64,000 bases of DNA from Pipra filicauda. Lineage: Eukaryota > Chordata > Aves > Passeriformes > Pipridae. Below the pieces are notes generated by a model, which worked only from the letters and a program-made list of their open reading frames with translations, searched no databases and was not told the origin of the DNA. The stretch lies in NCBI RefSeq assembly GCF_003945595.2, contig NW_024104445.1, forward strand, positions 62,001-126,000, read 5' to 3'. Every line of letters begins with the position of its first letter. Position 1 is the stretch's first letter. Below are positions 13,601-26,903 of this stretch, in pieces. Made by a program: the position numbers and the translations under genes.

Positions 13601-15503
13601 CATGTCTGACAGTGGTAGGATTCTTTTTGGGCAGGTTCCAAATGTCAACCAGGAATCCCAGAGCTCACCTCTGTGCTGACAGGTCACAGAGCCAGAGTTC
13701 TGTTTAGTGATTGCATTTCCAGGTGTGGGATGAATGAAGTCTCAGGAATTTCCCCACTTCTCTCTACCCAGGCTTGCCTAGATCCTTCCTACATTCTTCA
13801 GAAGGTTTGAGCAAAGAACACATCAAAAGGTGTAGGCACGTCTCCCACCAACTAAATACCAGCAGCCAGGTTATCTGAAGTCATTTTCTTTCACTGTGCC
13901 TTCAGGTGTTCCCATTGTACCCCCAAAATACAGCAAAACAGCTCTGGAGTAAACAGGCCAAATCAGCACCCCCCATCCCGCTCACTGAAACACTCTGTGT
14001 TCACAGTAACCCCCCTGCTTTGATCCCTTGCCAAGAATAACACAGACAGTCTATTAAAACATCTTTAATAACATGATATAATTAAAAATATCTAACGTGC
14101 AACTCGAAGAAATGAATATGAAGCTTGTTTAAGTCTGTTTCCACACCTCTCCAAACTTGACTGACGGGTTCCAAACCTTCGTTAATTGGATACCCCAGTA
14201 TTTATGTGTGTGTGTGTCCTGTGTATCAGCTGGGAGCAGAAGTGGCAAATAATCAGATTTGAAAGGATTTAGGTGCCATGGTAGCTTTAAAAATCCTGCA
14301 AGGCACATCAGTGCATGTGTGAGCATTTACATTTCTGTTTAAAGTGGCCTGAAATGCATTGGAGACACTTGTCCCTGAGGCTTTTATCAGCCTCTGTGTT
14401 TTAAGTCTCTGAAGCAACTGAGAAGTGAACTAAATGCCTCAGTCAAAGGACAGTGTTTGACTGAATCAATCCCTTTTCTTCACAGTAACACAGGGAGTTT
14501 GTACAGCACCTCATCTTTTAGACAAGCAGAGCAGGCCAGAGGAGCCGGAACGACTGCCAAGTCCCTGAGGAATCCTGACTATTGGATTAGGCAGTAACTC
14601 TGGTCGTGGTCTAATACAAAAGTCAGTGTTCTGACAATCAGGAAAGCTTCTGTTCCTGGGTCTGCTCTGGTCTAAAGGACAACGTCAGATGAGTCACTTG
14701 CACAGTCAGCGAGACAAGCAGGTCAGTGCAAATAAACAAACAGGTGAACCTCAGCCCAGCATGAGCCCAGTTTTAGCAGAGGTGAAATTAAATGTGTTCA
14801 TTGAAGTCCTGGTTAAAGAGTTTAAATTGGCAATTTTAACCCTGAGTTGCCATGATTCAGCTGAGAGACAAAAACTCAGCTGTGTGTCTGTGCCCTTTGT
14901 TTCTCCTTTGATGGTCTGTAGAGACCAAGATTAAAGAGCATTGGTTTTGAATGAGCATTCACTGGATACTGTCACTGAAATGGAAGCACAGGCAGGTCAG
15001 CAGTGGCAGGCAGGAAATACCTGCATTTTCCCTAGAACATGGAAGCAAGTTGGCTGTTACATTCTGACCATATTTTAGTGCTCTTCCAGTCTTCACTAGT
15101 GGCAATACCACAGGTATCATCCCTTGAGGAGAAGACAGAGCACTCTTTGTGAGTGCTTATTCAATACTAACTCCACAATAGCTCAGGGCCTGCCTGCTCA
15201 GAGGCATCGCCTCGTGCGTGACATGAGCAATCCCAGCTGTAGCCCAAGGAAGAGCTGTGCAGGCTGTTCTTGTTTAGAGGATGAATAGCTTGCCATCCAC
15301 TGGGAATCCCAGGTTTCCTGTGGAGCAGAATCCATTGTCTCAAAGTACAGAAGTGCAAGTGCCAGCTAGCTGAAATAAGGCATCAAGGTTCTGGGAGTCC
15401 TGCAGGGAAATCACTTCCATCCTCCAGTGCCTTACACCTCTGTGGTTTCTGTCTGGACCCTGTTGACTGTGCTCTGGCAAGAGTCTTGAGACCCACAGAG
15501 GTG
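7646..15503. other. Intergenic stretch with no recognised gene
   Basis: Both strands were read for exons with family resemblance, tRNA-like ends and CR1 tails, and nothing convincing was found. AT-rich tracts lie near 10300-10380 and 13190-13300. The part nearest 15503 may be 3' UTR of the ENTPD8-like gene. An ATTAAA on that strand lies near 14064 but is not proven to be used. Confidence 0.6.
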
Positions 15504-18500
15504 TCAGTTGTCATCAAAAACGCTGCTGTTCCTGTTGCTGAGGCTGTTCTCCTTGGCCATCACCCGGTACGAGATGCGCATGAACGAGCCAGTGAGCAGC
15601 ACCACGAAGAGGATCAGGAGCAGCGACCACACCCCTGGTTCAATCCCCTTGAGGATGCTTGGGCTGTCCTGGGGGATGGTGTTGGTCAGGCTCAGCAGGT
15701 ACCCAAGAGTCCAGCCAGATGATCTGTCACCCATCTATTGAAATAAAAAGGAGGAGATGTCAGAAGAGAAGGAGACAGTCTTGACCCCAGCTGTGTTGTT
15801 GTGCACGGGCCAAAGGCCTCGTATGCCTTATCTGAGACTGGTCCAAGGACTGGGCTTGGAATGAAGAGCTCTCCCACTCTCAGTGCCCTGAGTGCACCAA
15901 TGGGCCTTACTGGCCCCAACCAGCCTCACCTGGCACTTCCACCCACACCTCTGCCCATGGGCACGGGAGCTCCATTGAAGCTCTGGCCTGGGCAGCCACC
16001 TCTTTCCTGAGCTGTGCTGTAGGTGTGTGCCGTTCCTGCTCCCTGACTGGTTTTCCCAGGTGGATCTCAGGTCTGCATTGTGAGCAGTTCTCTCTCAGAC
16101 CTTTGTTGTAGGTTGCTTGTCTATGGCTTTCCAGGCTGGGCTCCCTGGGGGGCCGTGGTCCTGCCTCTTTACCTTCCCTTTCTCTGATGGTCACCACGTG
16201 GCTGACTGAACTGCAGCCCTGCTCAGTGGTACCATGGCTTTGTGGGGAGTTGGGAAGAGGTCTGGGAAAAGAATTTCTTTTCCTTTGCGTAGGGGAAGGA
16301 CCTGAATCAAATCCCCCTTTCCATAGGGGCTCCAGATCCTGAAACTATTTCAGACCTTATTAGATATTAGATTAAATTATTAGATATTGGGAAGGAATTC
16401 TTCCCTGTGAGGGTGGGGAGGCCCTGGCACAGGTTGCCCAGAGAAGCTGTGGCTGCCCCATCCCTGGAAGTGTCCAAGGCCAGGTTGGACAGGGCTTGGA
16501 GCAACCTGGGCTAGTGGAAGGTGTCCCTGCCCCTGGCAGGGGGGTGGAACCAGATGAGCTTTAAGGTTCCTTCCAACCCAAACCAGTCTGGGATTCTGTG
16601 ATTATAAGGCATTTATAAACCCTCACTAGTAAAAAGGGTGAAAGGGTTACAAAGAGGTTAGGGCAGCATCTTTTGGCTCAAGAAATTTTATCAGCAGTTT
16701 GCCTTCAGCATTAAGTGGAGATCAAGCTGCACTTCCTTCCCTGTCACAGACGGCGTTGCTCCAGATAAGGTCTGTTTTTCAGCAGGGACGAGTGTCACCT
16801 CTAGCTCTGTGACACTGGTTTTCTTCTTTATCACAACTGTGAATCCACTTTGCAAAACCATCCTGCTGGAGAAGCCCAGCTGGTCAGGGCTTGTGAGTGT
16901 GGAACCAGCCCTCCCTGGGAACTGGTGACTGACCTTCTTCTGGAACGCAGTCCAAGCAGGCCGGTCAACGTCGAGCGTGTACCCCTTTGTACTGAGATGG
17001 AAGATGAAGGCAGACACAGCACAGTACTCAGCAAGTGTATCCTGGCTTGCTTGGGACTCCCTAACCAGCTGGTGCCATTTCCGAAAAAAAAAAAAAAAAA
17101 AAAGATGGGGAAAAAAATTAAAGAAGAATTCAATAGGTGAATTTCAGGCCAGCTATAACCTCTCCTTTCCTGCTCCGGGACTGGAGGAGGGGTTTGTGTC
17201 CTGTGCAGACTGAAAGCCATTTCCAGCCCCCATTGGGCCGTGATCTGGGAAGCAGTGTCAGCTCTCAGTGCCTTTGTTCCCATCTTATTAAGCCAGGCAG
17301 ATCCAAGAGCAGCAGCACTGGCAGCCAGGTCTCCCACTGGCCTGGCTGGTGGCTTGCTTGGTGTGATTCCCTGCTCTTTAATTAGACTGAGCTAATGCTG
17401 CAGCCTTTCTCTCAGCAGGAACAGCCTTTCCTCCATCCACAAGAGAATGATTTTGGGAACTGCTTATGGGCTTTGCTGCCTTATTAGCAAACCCTGTAGG
17501 AATTGTCTCATTCGGATGTTACTGTGGATGCTCAGTCAGTGTCAGTGCAAATGGGGGTGACCTCAAAACCACCAGCTGAGGGAAAGGACTGGCAAATTCC
17601 CCCTGGCTTGTTCTCCTTGGGCCCAGGTGAAATGGGAACATCCTTGGAGTGTGAGTGGAGACTTAAGGAGAGGAGGATAACAGGATAACAGGAAGACCAA
17701 GTGATGTACAGGAGAGAGTCGACAGCCTTCCTGTATACTCCTTAAAATACAGTAAAAGGTATTTATGGCTTTTCATTTAATTAAGTGCAGGTGCTACCAG
17801 CAGCTGGGATTTGGGAGGAAGGAAAATAAGTGGAGCCTGTTTCCTCAAAGTAAAAAAACCAAACAAACTGAAAACCCAAAAAAACTAAAAAACTCCCCCA
17901 GAAAACCCAAACCTCACAAAAATCAGGCAAATCCAAGTTTTTCCCTAAGGGAACCCATAAGTTACAGCTCTGTAAGTCTGAGTTCTGTTGGCTTTTACAA
18001 CAGGCTCTTTCTTACTTCCCACTCTCCCTGCACATGAAGTTATTCCACAGTTACCTCTTTGAGGGACATCCCACACAGCCTCTTGACAGCCTGGCCCAAG
18101 TCAGGAGAGGGAACAGTTTCTCTCATGAAGTCCATGGCCTCAGAAATCACCTACAACAGCAGCAGAAATAACCATCAGGTGGGACCGTGCTCTGTGTCCC
18201 TGCATTGCACTCTGTGCCCACAGGAAAGGGAGGGGCAGTGCAGTGCCAGGGTGCCCTGTGTGTGCTGTGGTGGTGGTGTCACGGCCTCGGATGGGTGCAA
18301 GGAAGATAAGATCTGTTACTGTCTGGAGATGGAAACAGGTCTGTTCCACATGCAGAAGCCTTCCTGGCCCTGTATGGATAAGTAGACTAGTCACAGAATC
18401 ATAAAATCATTTAGATTTGAGAAGGTGTGGGAAATCAAGTCCAACCATTCCCCCAGCACTGCCAAGGCCACCACTAACCCATGTCCCCAAGTGCCACATC

Positions 18501-21500
18501 TACATGTCTTTTAAATCCCTCCAGGGATGGTGACTCCACCACTGCCCTGGGCAGCCTGTTTCAGTGCCTGACCACCCTTTTGGTGAAGAAATGTTTCCTA
18601 ATATCCAACCTAAATCTTTCCCTGGCACAGCCTGAGGCTGTTTCCTCTCATCCTGTCTCTTGTTCCCTGAGCCTGACCACCCCCTCCGGTTCCCCCCTCC
18701 TGTCAGGGGGTTGCAGAGCCAGAAGGTCCCCCCTGAGCCTCCTTTTCTCCAGGCTGAGCCCCCCCAGCTCCCTCAGCTGCTCCTGCTGCTCCAGCCCCTT
18801 CCCCAGCTCCGTTCCCTTTCCTGCACATGCTCCAGCCCCTCAATGTCTGTTGTCTGCCTTGTAGTGAGAGGCCCAAAACTGAACCCAGTATTCCAGGTGT
18901 GGCCTCACCAGATCCTTGTGCTCCTCAGCACCAAGTCCATGGGAGACTCAGGAACAGGGAGCTGGGGAAATTCCCAGAATTACCTTCTCTGAAATGCACT
19001 TAGTTTTTCCTGGGATCTTTAGCTGCTCTTGGCTCAACAATCCAATGCCTTTGGACACTAGATCCGAGTTCTCAGATAGGAACATGCTGGTGGTGCAGCG
19101 TGCCCTGATGTTTGCTGAGGGAGTGGCAGAGGATCTTCAGCTTTACCATGGGCTTGGTGTGGGAAGACCTGCTTAGCACACAGCTCCTGGCTCTCCTATC
19201 CCTGCTGGCTGTGGAGCCCCAAAGTTGGTCTCAGGAGCTCCACCACAGTCACTGGTGGGAAGCCAGTGGTCCATGAAGAACAGCTGTGTGACAATGAGGG
19301 AGAGAGGGCAGGAGTGCCCCCGGTGTGGCTGTTCCCACTGTATTTATTAATGGTCAAACTGGTCCCATTTCATGGATTCTCTGTGCCAGCTCTCTGCCCC
19401 AGTGTAAATGAGAACTCACCAGAAACCTGGTCCGGAGGGGCTGGAGAACACTGCTGAGGGAATGCTTGGAGAAGCTGCAGGAAGAGGAGGAGTTGAGCAG
19501 CCTTTGCACAAGTCTCATGCAGGCGGTGGGGCTGCTGGAGCCCGTGATGTTGAAGACCTCCTTGGGGCCAGGGGTGTCCCATGTGTCACCACTGACAGCA
19601 CAAGGCCCAGCATGCACTGACTGCCACTGCACTTCCCGCGAGTAGGAGAGGGGCCAGCAGGGATTAGACACAGTTTTAGCACTTCTCTGCTCCTGGAGGC
19701 AGAATAAAACAAGGACAGCAAGAGATGACATGGCATCCCAGGGCTTCACACAAGGAGCCAGAATGTTACCACAGTGCAGGACAGATTTCCTCTGGCCACC
19801 ACAGTGTTGAAGTGGAGCAGGAGGCTGTGAAAGGGTGGCCAAATCTTATGTCACTTATGTCATTTATGTCACTGAGTGAACCACAAGGCCCAGGCTGCTG
19901 CAGCCCTCTCACAGCTCCTGCTGGGGCCGGGGCAGCCACAGGGACTGGACCTGCTCGGGGGGGCTGAGGAGTCCCAGCCCTGCCTGCCCTCCCCTAGACC
20001 AGAAATACAGTTTCATGCATCCTGTACTCTTTCTAGTTGCAAGAAAGAGGCTGTTCAGGTCTGCCTTCCAAGGGCTCAACCCCTCAAGAATCAGTGTTTC
20101 TTATCTCTAGTAATTCCCCAGTGTAACCGTGGTGAAGTTGGCCTCCATGAGGGACATTCAGGTCTCCAACAAGGGCAGGCAGAGTTTGAAGACAGGCAAG
20201 TGCATGGGCAGGGAGGAGTTAATTTCTGAAAAAATTAGTTTTTTATGCAGACTAAAGTGATTCCTGAGTTTGTATCAGATCCTGTCCCCCTCCCACCATT
20301 CCCCAAATGAAATAACGTTTGGAAGAACCAAAACACCTGCATGTTTTCAAAATGAAGTATTGCCCTGCTAAATATACTTCAGGGTTAAAGCCAGCAAAGG
20401 GATTATCCCAAATGAAAGGTCCCAGTTGGTTCCTGGGTTGGTTGGTTCCCATTCTAGGATGGAGGAGCAGTTCATAGAAGGCAAGGGAAGCCTTGGCTTC
20501 CTGTCACCCTGAAAAGGATGTTGGCACCTCTGGAGAGCAATTTTGTGCTTGTGTGTATTAAGTAGGAGGCCAAGTAGAGCCTGCAAGTGGGAAACTCTAG
20601 AATGGGTGCCTGTGTGTCTGTTTGGAGGGCATTGATTTGGGTATAGAGGGTACATTTTACGAATGCACTGGGCTCTCTTTAGATATGTGCAAATGGCCTC
20701 CATTAGGGGCATTTTGCCCATTAGAAGCTACACCTTGTGCAGCTGTGATTTACTGATGTGGTATCCAGGGACTTTGCTCGTGTCCTGTGGCAGAACTCAC
20801 CTGGATGAGCAGGGAGAGCAGCCTCCTGTGGAGCTGGTCGGTGCCATGGCAGGGGCACTGATGAGTGTACACCCTGTGCATCTGCCCGTACAACTGCAGC
20901 CTCACTCCTTCCTTTGGGACCTGGTTCTCCTCTTCCAGCTGGGAAGTGAGCCGTGTTGAGGTTCCTCCCACAGACAGGACTCCTGCCATCCCCTTCCCGG
21001 AGGGCACCAGCTGCCCTCGCCAGTCGTACTGACCAGAAAGAACCAGAGAGGTCAATCCTTGAGAATTCTCCATCTGGGTCACAGTCAAGTGCAAACAGTG
21101 CACAGAGGGACAAAACACCTTGGTGGTGCAGCACAGCCCAACTCTTTCTTTGCCCACAAGGCACATGGATGGCTTTGGAGGGAACAGAAGAGTCATTGTA
21201 CAGGCACTGCCACCTGCACAGAGACCTTCCCACAGCCCATGGGGGCAAACAGGGCTCACCAGCCTGGGGGGGCTGCTCAAGGCAGTGGTCTCAGCAGGCA
21301 GGAGAGAGGGGAGAGGGAATGGCAGGGATGTTTCCAAGTGGGCAGATATGGGCTTCAAGTGCTGCCTTGATGCTAAAGTGATCCTTCTGTGAGAAGAACC
21401 CTGTGGTTTCATCTCCTGCAGTCACTGACGTGAGCATCCTGAACGTTGTCCAGAAAGCCTCATGTCTGTCAGGGCAACTGCATGGGTGTGTTCATGAAAG

Positions 21501-24500
21501 GCTATAGGAGAGGTTTAGTCCTTCAAACTAGTTATAACCATAGAATCACAGAATGGTTCAGGTTGGAAGGGATCTTAGAGCTCATCCCCTTCCACCCCCT
21601 GCCATGGGCAGGGTCACCTTCCACAAGCCCAGGTTGCTCCAAGCTCCATCCAAACTGGCCTTGGACACTTCCAGGGATGGGGCAGCCACAGCTTCTCTGG
21701 GCAACCTGTGCCAGGGCCTCACCACCAACTCACATGAGGCTGGCCTTTGATCCAACCTGCCTCCTCTGAAAGGCAGTGGAACTTGTGCTTAACCACTGCT
21801 TAAACTACAGGGTTTTACCAATCCCTCCACGTCTCTGTAGCTGTCTGTTAGCAGGATTTGCTCAGCCCCAGGGAGAATTGTCCTTTACCTTGAAGAAGTT
21901 CTCCAGGACATAGTTCACAGCAACCCAGTTGAATGCTTCCTCATCTGGGCTGGACAGGATCTGTGCCCCCCGAAAGCTGAAGGGGGATGACTTCAGGGCC
22001 ACAGTCAGGGATGCAAGGAGATCATCAGAGAGGGTGGGATGGGTGAGGCTAAAAAGAAGACATAAAAGGGCATATTTGTTGTTACAGGACCCTGCAGGGC
22101 TCCTGCTGTGCACCCCACTTTGGGCAGTGGCACAGAGACACAACAACAATCCCACTCCTGCTGCTGCTTCCCCCTCCCCTCACGTGGCACTGGGGGCAAG
22201 AGCAGCACAGGGATGATTGGAGCAGTCGTGGCACCGTTCAAGAATTTAGGACTTCGGTACCCTCTGCCACCAAGGAAATCCTCTGGCCTCACCCCACTGA
22301 CCTGGTCCCCTCCAGATCTCACTTTTCCCCAGTGCCTAAAAGGAGAAAAAGTCCTGGTAATGAGGGGACTCAGAAGAGTTTCCACAAAAGTGTGTGTATG
22401 ATAAGATGGACCTTCCTGCTGCCATTCCCAATTTTTTGACAAGAAGCACCCCTGCAAGTCCATGTGTGTTGTCACATAAGCTGAAAACACTTGAGCTTCC
22501 AGACTGACAGATGTTTTCCCAAGCAGTAATTGTGAAACCGTAATTGGGAAGGAAACACAGCACAGACTGGCAGCAGTGGCAGCACTGTGATCTCATGGCT
22601 GCTGGGGGGACAGGATGGAACCACAGCCATGATATTCCTTGAGAGGACATCTGGGCCTGAAGGAGGTTTAGCTGACCAGCAGGTCAGGGTGGAACACACT
22701 GCAGAGCAGGCAGGGTGAGGTGCATGCACAGAATGATCCGTGTGCTGATCTCTGGATGTGGGTTTGCAACATTCACTCACTTCAGGTGCCTCGTGCTGGT
22801 GGTGGCTCCCACGTACAGCGGGGTTTGGCTGTGCTGCTCTGCTGGGATCTCCTTCTGGGCCCAGTTCAAACATGGCTCCAAGCTCTTCCCTGCTTTCTGA
22901 GGAGAATCTGAGTAGTTGGAGACTCCCAGACCTGAGAACCAGGGGACAGAATGAAATTTTAGGGAAAGTTATGGGAGAACTGTGAGAACTGTTACCCCAG
23001 AGATCACTGTCCTAGGGCATGGTTAAAGGCAGGACCTGTCACAGGTGGGATGAAGGAGCTCCTCCAGGTATCCACCCTGCTAAGATATGGTACTGGGAGC
23101 AAAACATGTGCATTAAATCCCAAACTGCACTAACAGAACCTCGGCTCTGCTGCTCAGATATCCACATGACTGCTGCAACAGCTGAGGCTTTCTCAGCCCA
23201 CAGAGGAAGAAATGTGGCTTTAGCTGCTATAAAAATAAGCAAAAGGACACATTGCCACGGAGACAGAGCTGAGGCTGATGTGTCACCTTTCCCCTCCAGC
23301 CACTTCCCCTTGTGTTGGCAGAGGTTCCTGAGCCCCTGCCTGCAAGGCACCCCTGCTCCAGAGGAAGCTGGTGCTGTGCAGAGGTGTTGTGTGCCAGCCT
23401 TGATTCATTTTTCCAGCAAGTCAATGGGGTCTTAAATACTGGTTTTGAACTGCTACTCAGGAAGATCCTCACTTCCCCATTCTCATCCTCCTGGCTGTGA
23501 CTCCTCACCACGTGCTTTGCTCCCTCAGGCCCCTTGTAGGGCCGAGCCGCAGCTTTCCTACAGCTCCTGCAAGGCTGTGACTGTGCTGCCATGCACACAG
23601 GACTCCTCATACCTGGGCAAGGGCCCTGTCTGGGCCTCTGGTTGCTGCTGCTGAGGACAAACTGCCTCCCAGAGCTACAGCTGCTGCTTTTAGCCCAGCC
23701 ATGAACATGGCAGCAGTCAAGGGACACACACAGGGTTTCAGGGAGCCCTTATTGCACCTTCTGTGGGTGGTTTGTGTTGCTTGCTGCCCTCCCACAGCAC
23801 ACTGAGGGTTCAGTCCTTCCCAGCATCCCGCTATAATCAGGCTTTGACATCAAAGCAAGATTGAGAGATAGGGAAGGAAAACCACAAGCATTAATGCATG
23901 GAACCCTTTCAGCTGGCATTGGCAGGGTCAAACTGATTCAAACGGGTGAGGAAAACCCCAAAATTCTCTGAAATGTGACACCTAAAGGCAAGCTGAACTC
24001 CTGCTTGTGCTGTCAAACCCCACACAGGGGGTTGGAGCCTTTGCACCTCTGTTGTCCTGGGGCTACACCACTTACTGCCCAGGGCACAGTCAGGAGGAGG
24101 CAGAAGGTCCCAGGAGTCACCCTGCAGCCAGATTTGTGTCCATTGCTATTCACTGCCTTGCCTTGGCTCTGCCACTGATCCATGTGGACATCAGGATGAG
24201 CCCCAACCTCTCTGTGTGCTTCCCTTCCTGCAGCAGCCCCAAAATCCTGTCACCTGCTCCTGCCAAGTGCCTGATGCCCAGCTGTGTGTGGCTAAACCTG
24301 CCCAGTGGAGAAGAGCCATGCTGAAAATAAGCTTGTGCTTCACTATTTCCATGCACAGCTGGGTGATGAACCAGCCAAGGATTTTGTGGCCCTGGTCCAA
24401 CACAGGTCTTTAGGTTCCCATCCATCCATCCCCTGCCAGTCCCACAGACCACCGAGCAGGAACTGGGCACCTCACCTTGCACAGGGCAGGAACTGCATCC

Positions 24501-26727
24501 CCTGATCACCCCGGTCTTGTTTGCCTTGGTGGCTGTCCACTGGTAGATGAAGAGGATGGTGCGGGACGGGCCAGCATCCAGAACGATGCCATACTGGAAA
24601 ACCCGCAAAACATTCCAGGTAAACACCACTGAATGCATGCTGCTTTGTTATTGTAGGGTTACTCAGCGTTATGTGGGTACTCAGGGTGATCTCGGGGCCT
24701 GCACTGCAGAATTTGAGTTCACTTTTTACATTCAAGAAGAGGGTGAAGCCAGGAGATGATGAGGATTTGCAGGGAACCATCTGCATTCCTGAATATACAT
24801 GAGGAACAGCAGGAATGGAGAAACGCCCAGAAACACACCAGGCCTCCAGTGGCACCCTCTGGAGCTGTTCCTGAAACCAGGCAGAGGGCTTCCACCGAGA
24901 GCTCAGCCACCTGGAGCTCAGGAAAAACAGGTCCTAAAGCAGTGGGAGATGGCACTGTACAGGTTCTCCACTCAATCCGGGGCTCAAACTGCTGCTGATT
25001 GGTTTGCTAAGGCTTTTGTGCAGGAATGGGAGGGCTGTGGCTTGTTTCTCCTGAGGAACCCGACACTCCCATGTCTCTTTGATGCCCCAGTGCAGTGATG
25101 GTGTGACATGGGCTGGGTTTGCCCCGGTGTGTGCAGAGCTGTGGGAGCTGCAGCACGCTGGGACCAACCAGCACAGGCACTGTGTGAGGTGGCAGCCCCA
25201 CAGAGACAGAGACAATGTCTTGGCAGAATGAGCAGAGCAGTGACCATGAGCTTTCTCAACCCCTTGTCCCCCGACAGCTCTGCTACTGCCCAGCTGTGGG
25301 GCTGAGGCATCTCTGCCTCTCTGCACCCCAGTGTCTGCTGTTTGCTGCTGATTGAACCTCACTGAGCTGCTCCCAGGACACGAGGGTGAGGAAGTGGAGG
25401 CCACTGGAGTCCCTGCACCTCTGTCCTGGATGTCCCCACAGTTCAAACAGCCCCGGTGCTGGTCCAGGGTCTCGTGCTCTCCCCCTATTACATGACCCCA
25501 ATCTGGGACATCTCCCACACAGCCTGGAAGGAAACTCATGAGATATGTGGTGGTGCTGGTCTGAGCTGCATCTTGCACACAAATAGTTGGAGCTGTGACT
25601 GAGTGGGAGGAGAAACCTCCTCAGAGGTTGATGTTAACAGCACCAGAAGGGTTTCAGAGGGGGGCAGAGCTGCTGCCTGCTGCTCTCCTGGGAGCTCCGG
25701 CTTCACCAGACACCCAGGGCAGGGGCTGGTGGGGCTGGGCTGGAGCAGAAATGCAGGAGGAGGCTGGAGCTCCCTGCCCGAGCCTGCTGGCACCTCCCAC
25801 ACCAGTGACAGCTCCGATTCCTGGCAGGGACGTGTCGGCTGCTGCCGCACAGGAGGAAGGAACAAATGGTATTGGTGGAGAAACTTGGACTATTTTTTCC
25901 TCCTTCACATAATGAGAGGCTGCTGTGGGAGCGCCATGGAGGAGGGGAGGGATCACCACACCCCTGCCCAACTCAGCACCAGGGAAGGACAGAAAGCGGA
26001 GCAATGAGGGGGGTTTTAGTCTAATTTTGTTCCTGACAGGAGCATGGAGGAGGGGTACTGTCTCTAAACACGCAGGATAACCTACTTCTTTTGGGTTAAA
26101 CCATGGTGTGCCACTGGACCTCAGCAATGGGTGTTCGAGGGGCAGAGTGGGTGGGCATTAACCCCCCTTCAGACCTGGCCCTGCTGTGTAGAGCAGGTTG
26201 GCTCTTCAGTTAAAATCATGATAGGACCAAAGAGGAGAAGGCATACAAGACAATTTGTTTTTAGAGACAGAAGCAGCAGCTCAGAGCCAAATTCCTACTA
26301 ACTTTCAAGAGGGACTGATCTCTTTCCCTCCACTGACCCCACTGGTCCCTCGCTGCTCTGGGGGAGCTCCAGACATGAGCTGCCTCCCCTCAGCCTGCTG
26401 TGAGCATCTCTGCAAATCCGTGGACCACATTCTGCCTGTAATCCAGGACCAACCAAAGGAGTTGGCTTGGTTTTGGTTCAAAAAGCTACAGCAAGTTGAA
26501 GGATGCCAACCTGCCCTGGCAGTCTTCTTCTAGTCCCCCGCTCAGTTTGTAAACGGCTCAGTAATAAAATGAATGTCCAAAGCAACACAACAGCCCAGTT
26601 TAACTGCCCTTACCTTGGTCCTGAGAGGGGCCACGGGCACATCTTTGGTGGAGACACAGAGCAGCACGATGCCCGTCAGTCCCGCCACGATCACCAGCCA
26701 GGGGGGAAGGAGCTCACGCCAAGACAT
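15504..26727 (-). CDS. ENTPD8: ENTPD8-like ecto-nucleotidase family protein with degraded apyrase motifs
   Basis: Nine exons on the - strand: 26727-26614, 24593-24476, 22931-22781, 22048-21889, 21028-20801, 19692-19420, 18150-18055, 17068-16934 and 15734-15504. All have GT-AG ends and matching phases and sum to 1506 nt (501 aa; human ENTPD8 is about 495). Topology fits the family, with a membrane segment at residues 7-25 and another at about 460-480. Family anchors are YGIVLDAGPSRT, the Cys-rich core and GWTLGYLLSLTNTIP near the C-terminus. NTPDases hydrolyse extracellular NTP/NDP through apyrase conserved regions. Here ACR1 reads DAGPSRT (usual DAGSSHT), ACR2 GATTSTR (GATAGMR), ACR4 LSVGGTSTR (LDMGGASTQ, so the invariant Asp is Ser200), and the ACR5 GVYQP/RGQFYAF block is lost. 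The ACR3 Glu (Glu164) remains. The frame has no stop or frameshift, so I infer a non-hydrolytic or altered family member. Orthology to ENTPD8 rather than an avian paralogue is uncertain. Confidence 0.87.
16375..16604 (+). mobile_element. CR1 LINE 3' end fragment
   Basis: Typical CR1 tail (ttccctgtgagggtggggag, then ggcacaggttgcccagag, ending gggattctgtgatta), inserted in the last intron of the ENTPD8-like gene. It has the + strand orientation, opposite to the gene. Confidence 0.9.
17085..17103. repeat. Homopolymer A tract beside ENTPD8-like exon 8
   Basis: A run of about 19 A on the + strand, i.e. a poly-T on the gene strand, starts 17 bp before the acceptor caccag of exon 8. It probably serves as the polypyrimidine tract. 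It is a likely site of sequencing or length error. Confidence 0.8.
18392..18935 (-). mobile_element. CR1 LINE fragment (about 540 bp)
   Basis: It starts with the reverse-complement CR1 tail (cacagaatcataaaatcatt) and continues through ccctccagggatggtgactc, tttcctaatatccaacctaa and gctccagcccctcaatgtc. It lies within the intron between exons 6 and 7 of the ENTPD8-like gene, in the same orientation as that gene. Confidence 0.93.
21540..21728 (-). mobile_element. CR1 LINE 3' end fragment
   Basis: Reverse-complement CR1 tail: tagaatcacagaatggttca, ccatgggcagggtcacc and gcagccacagcttctctggg. It lies in the ENTPD8-like intron between exons 4 and 5, ending just before ordinary sequence at about 21730. 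Confidence 0.93.
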
Positions 26728-26903
26728 GAAGCGCCTTCTCCTTCCTCAAGGAGCCCAAAGGGGAAGCAGTGGAGCAGCAAACTGCTTTAACAACCTTTAA
26801 AGAGAGAAAAAAGGCGGGGCCGGGGCCAGGCTCTGACTTCAGCCCAGCCCCAAAGCCACAGGGACCACAGGGACGCGTGGGCCAGGCTGCGATGTGTCAG
26901 GCA

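Noticed and set aside
18983..19112. Exon-like block on the - strand between ENTPD8-like exons 6 and 7
   Set aside because: It has a possible acceptor and donor, but exon 6 joins exon 7 directly in phase and in register with family members; the block has no similarity to NTPDases.
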